A stretch of 64,000 nucleotides of DNA from Otis tarda (taxonomy: Eukaryota; Chordata; Aves; Otidiformes; Otididae). The translations under genes were made by a program, and so were the position numbers. The notes under the pieces are model-generated. The model saw nothing but the letters and a program-made list of their open reading frames with translations. It did not search any database and had not been told where the DNA came from. Below, piece after piece: positions 61,301 to 64,000 of the stretch. Within the stretch, counting starts at the first letter, position 1; each line of letters begins with the position of its first letter. The DNA is taken from positions 9,114,001-9,178,000 of the forward strand of contig CM048572.1 of NCBI GenBank assembly GCA_026413225.1, read 5' to 3'.

Positions 61301-64000
61301 TATATATATGTAAAATATATATATATAAAAATCATGTTAGATGTTAGCTCCCTGTAGAACAGAAACGAAACTCCAGTGTATTGGAGTTAGTTTGATACTT
61401 ATACACAAGTAAATAATGTAGGTGGGATAATAACTGTACTGCATTGAGAATGGGAATTATAGCAAGCACTTTTACCTGTTCTGAAATGAAAATGCATTTT
61501 TATTAAAATTACAGATTAATGGAGATTCATGTAAGTAAAAAAGTATAAAAATGTAATACTGCAGACAACTACGGTTATTGTAAGTCTAGCCAGTGCATTT
61601 CATGAGAACCCTTTTCCTTTGCTATTAATTTTCTAGTGGTCCCACCTTTGGATTTGCTCTCTTGCTTTAAAGCAGAAAGCAAGTGGAGCAGTGGTGATGC
61701 CCTCTGCAATGTTAATAGCTCCTCCTGCGTAAACGTTTGGGGCGGGATGTGTGTATGCTTGCTAAGAGAGTGACGCTCAGAATTGATGTTTTGACCTCTT
61801 GCTGCATCCTGTCCCAAAAGAAAACTAAAAAAGCCAAACATTGAATTTCCCTCTGCTTCAAAACTTTCCTCATTTTCCCGTTTCAACAGCTCACTTCTCC
61901 TGCCTCCCTCCAGGCTGGGTCTTCACCAGTTGTTTCCACACTTGCTGATTCTGCCCACGCAGATTCAAGGGGAGGTGTGGGATGGGACAGCTGGCTGCGG
62001 GGAGCAGAGCCACTCTGCCCCACACTCCCAGGCATGCTCAGGACTATGTTCACCTGCCACGTGGAGAGGCTCTGGCTCGCTGCCCTGGCTCAGCAATCTC
62101 CATCTGCCCTCGGAGGAGGAGGCAGAACGAAACAAGGCTGCTTACGAGGGAAGTGCAGTGAGAGCTGCTAACCTCAGGAGTACTGTGTACCTTGGGTACT
62201 CCCAAAATCCCATGGGAATGTTTTTTTTTAGTTATTCTCCTCCTTTTTTATTATGTAATAACTTCTGCCATCCTTATTCAGAAGGATAGGGATGCAATTC
62301 AACCAAGCACTTTTGCAAAGATGCCGTCTCTGAACTCTGACATTGAGGACTCCTTGGCAATTGCCTTCTAGCCTTTATTTGAACATTTATTTTACAGCAG
62401 CGTTCAGGCTTCTTTTTTGTATTCATTCATCACCATACCAGAAGTGGGTAGGATTGCCTCCTCTTATTTCTACTTTGATGATGGTTCAGCTTGGCTTAGC
62501 TCCTTCTTCCTTGTCTTTTTTTTTTGCTACCCATTCTCCAGCTGCTCAAGTTTAGTCATTTGTCTGGTCATGACTTTTGTCTTTTTTTTCCAGTATTAAC
62601 TTTTGCATCTTCTCCATTCAACACAGAACTCGCTACCTGCCATGGTTGTATCAAGAAACTTTTGGGGGTCTGGGAATACCTTGGCTTCAGGAACCCAGAG
62701 AATATCTTTCATTTAAGAATGGAAGTAGGATGTTGCTTTGTAACTCTCCGTAAAAGAAAAGGTTTGACAGTGTGAACTGTACACACTCTGAAGACTCAGA
62801 AGGCAAATAAAAACAGCCTGTCAGTATTGTGTTAATAATAATGTTTGGGGTTAGGCCACAACATTTAGAGCTGGATATATTACAGCACCATTTGAACTCC
62901 AGCTTTCACACACCTTCGACCTCTCCTCCTTTGAGCCTCTTTCTTCTAAATATGCTTCTTCAATGAGAATGAAGAATCTGATCATGTTTAATCTCAGGTA
63001 ACTCAGTTAAGCTGATATCTAATATTTCATTAATATCACCTTCATTCTCTGCTGCTCAGCTTTCACTTTTTCCTGTCCAGATATTTGATCCCTGTCAGTA
63101 AACCAGCTGAGTGGATATGGGATAAAAAAGGTGCACAGGGCTCGTGAGACCTTTGCCCAACCCTCACTTGTGTTTGGGCTCATCTCTGATGAGGACACAA
63201 CCTTTTCTGGGCCAAGGCACCATCTGCATTTGTTTCCTAAAGCATTTTCAAAAGTCACACACTGCTGTGAACACCAGGATGATGATGTAAATGAGCTAAA
63301 TAAGAAGATTTTAATGCCAGAAAAGTAGAGGAAGAAGAGGAATACCAACTGAGATTTAAGACAGATTACAAATTAAAGGACATGGTATAATGTCTGGTGA
63401 TGTCTAAGGGTAAAAAACTTTATGTAGAAAGCATGTTTTATGCATCACCTGAGTGAAAAGAAGCAGCTTACATTCCTTGGATTGAAGCAAGTTGAATTTG
63501 ACAGCAAAATCTTTCTAAGGTGGCCATTTCATCAGGGACTACAGAAGTTTCCAACAAAATGAAGTCTTTGCCTTCATTTCAGTGGATTTCACAGTAGGTC
63601 CAGATATAGGTCCCAAACAAATGCAGAATTCCTCTGAGTTTGCTACCTGTATTTATGTAGTGGTCCCACTCTAAGTACAATGCGAGTCAGACCAACAGAA
63701 TTTGAATATAAACTTTAGAATAAAGGGAATTAAAAATAGAAATGAACAGGGTTTTTTTTTTTTTCCTCCTTGTAATATTTTGTTTTTCATTAGCCTTTTC
63801 AAGTTGGAGACTAGCATTTAGATTTCCAAGCTTTGCTCTCTGGCTGAGAATGCTAATAATTACTTCTGAAAGATAAAAATATGAAACTCTTGGATAATAA
63901 CATGGCTGTGGGGATTTAATGAATTCCTGTGGGACTATCCAAATTGCAAGAGAGGCCAGTATTACATCACTTGATAGGTATACAAGATGTGTTTGGAATA
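58356..64000. other. Noncoding stretch to the window end
   Basis: AT-rich, with the TA palindrome at 61,297 and a more GC-rich part at about 61,910-62,160. A 119-codon plus frame at 61930-62289 has no recognisable domain. No TSHZ2 coding sequence is reached. Confidence 0.7.
61297..61327. repeat. (TA)n palindromic microsatellite
   Basis: CATATATATATATG at 61297-61310 is a 14-nt palindrome, followed by GTAAA and a second TA run. A shorter TA run lies at 47826-47838. Confidence 0.9.

Noticed and set aside
61930..62289. 119-codon plus-strand open frame in a GC-richer patch
   Set aside because: No domain recognised and the patch has too few CpGs to be a promoter island.
1..64000. CRISPR arrays, bacterial operons, prophage or intact endogenous virus
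   Set aside because: No spaced direct repeats, no dense coding and no gag/pol-like frames or paired LTRs were seen; the window is ordinary vertebrate nuclear DNA.

Overview
The window looks like nuclear DNA from a bird (or another sauropsid). Coding sequence is sparse and split by short introns with GT-AG boundaries. Interspersed repeats are few, and the recognisable ones are antisense CR1 LINE tails (motif TCATAGAATCATAGAATGG) and old MIR-like SINE remnants. There is no bacterial-style gene packing, no operon, no rRNA, no CRISPR array and no recognisable intact mobile element. The species cannot be named from the sequence.

Region 1 (about 1-11,700) holds one complete gene, ZFP64, on the minus strand. 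I reconstructed six coding exons: 11,456-11,396; 10,832-10,593; 9,216-9,055; 8,052-7,990; 7,358-7,107; 3,327-2,027. Together they give 2,079 nt with one stop, a predicted 692-residue protein with one C2HC and ten C2H2 fingers and a long low-complexity C-terminal tail. All five introns have GT-AG ends and phase 1, so every internal exon is a multiple of three. A CpG island at about 10,900-11,750 covers exon 1 and is the promoter. Positions 1-2,026 are 3' UTR and downstream sequence; the poly(A) site is not certain.

Region 2 (about 11,750-64,000) lies upstream of the ZFP64 promoter. It is AT-rich and gene-poor, and no known protein-coding gene is recognisable in it. In mammals the 5' end of ZFP64 faces a long gene desert leading to the developmental regulator TSHZ2, and this layout fits that, although TSHZ2 itself is not in the window. 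The region holds old SINE and CR1 fragments, homopolymer and TA tracts, a short isolated CpG cluster at 16,875-17,057, a 7-bp-arm palindrome at 22,328, and AT-rich stretches with homeodomain or octamer-like motifs that may be conserved noncoding elements.

The least explained item is a minus-strand open frame at 58,355-58,108. It carries a signal-peptide-like hydrophobic segment and runs straight into a strong splice donor; it could be the first coding exon of an unrecognised secreted protein, or chance. No new biological system is demonstrated here. The best-supported content is the intact, modular ZFP64 gene.
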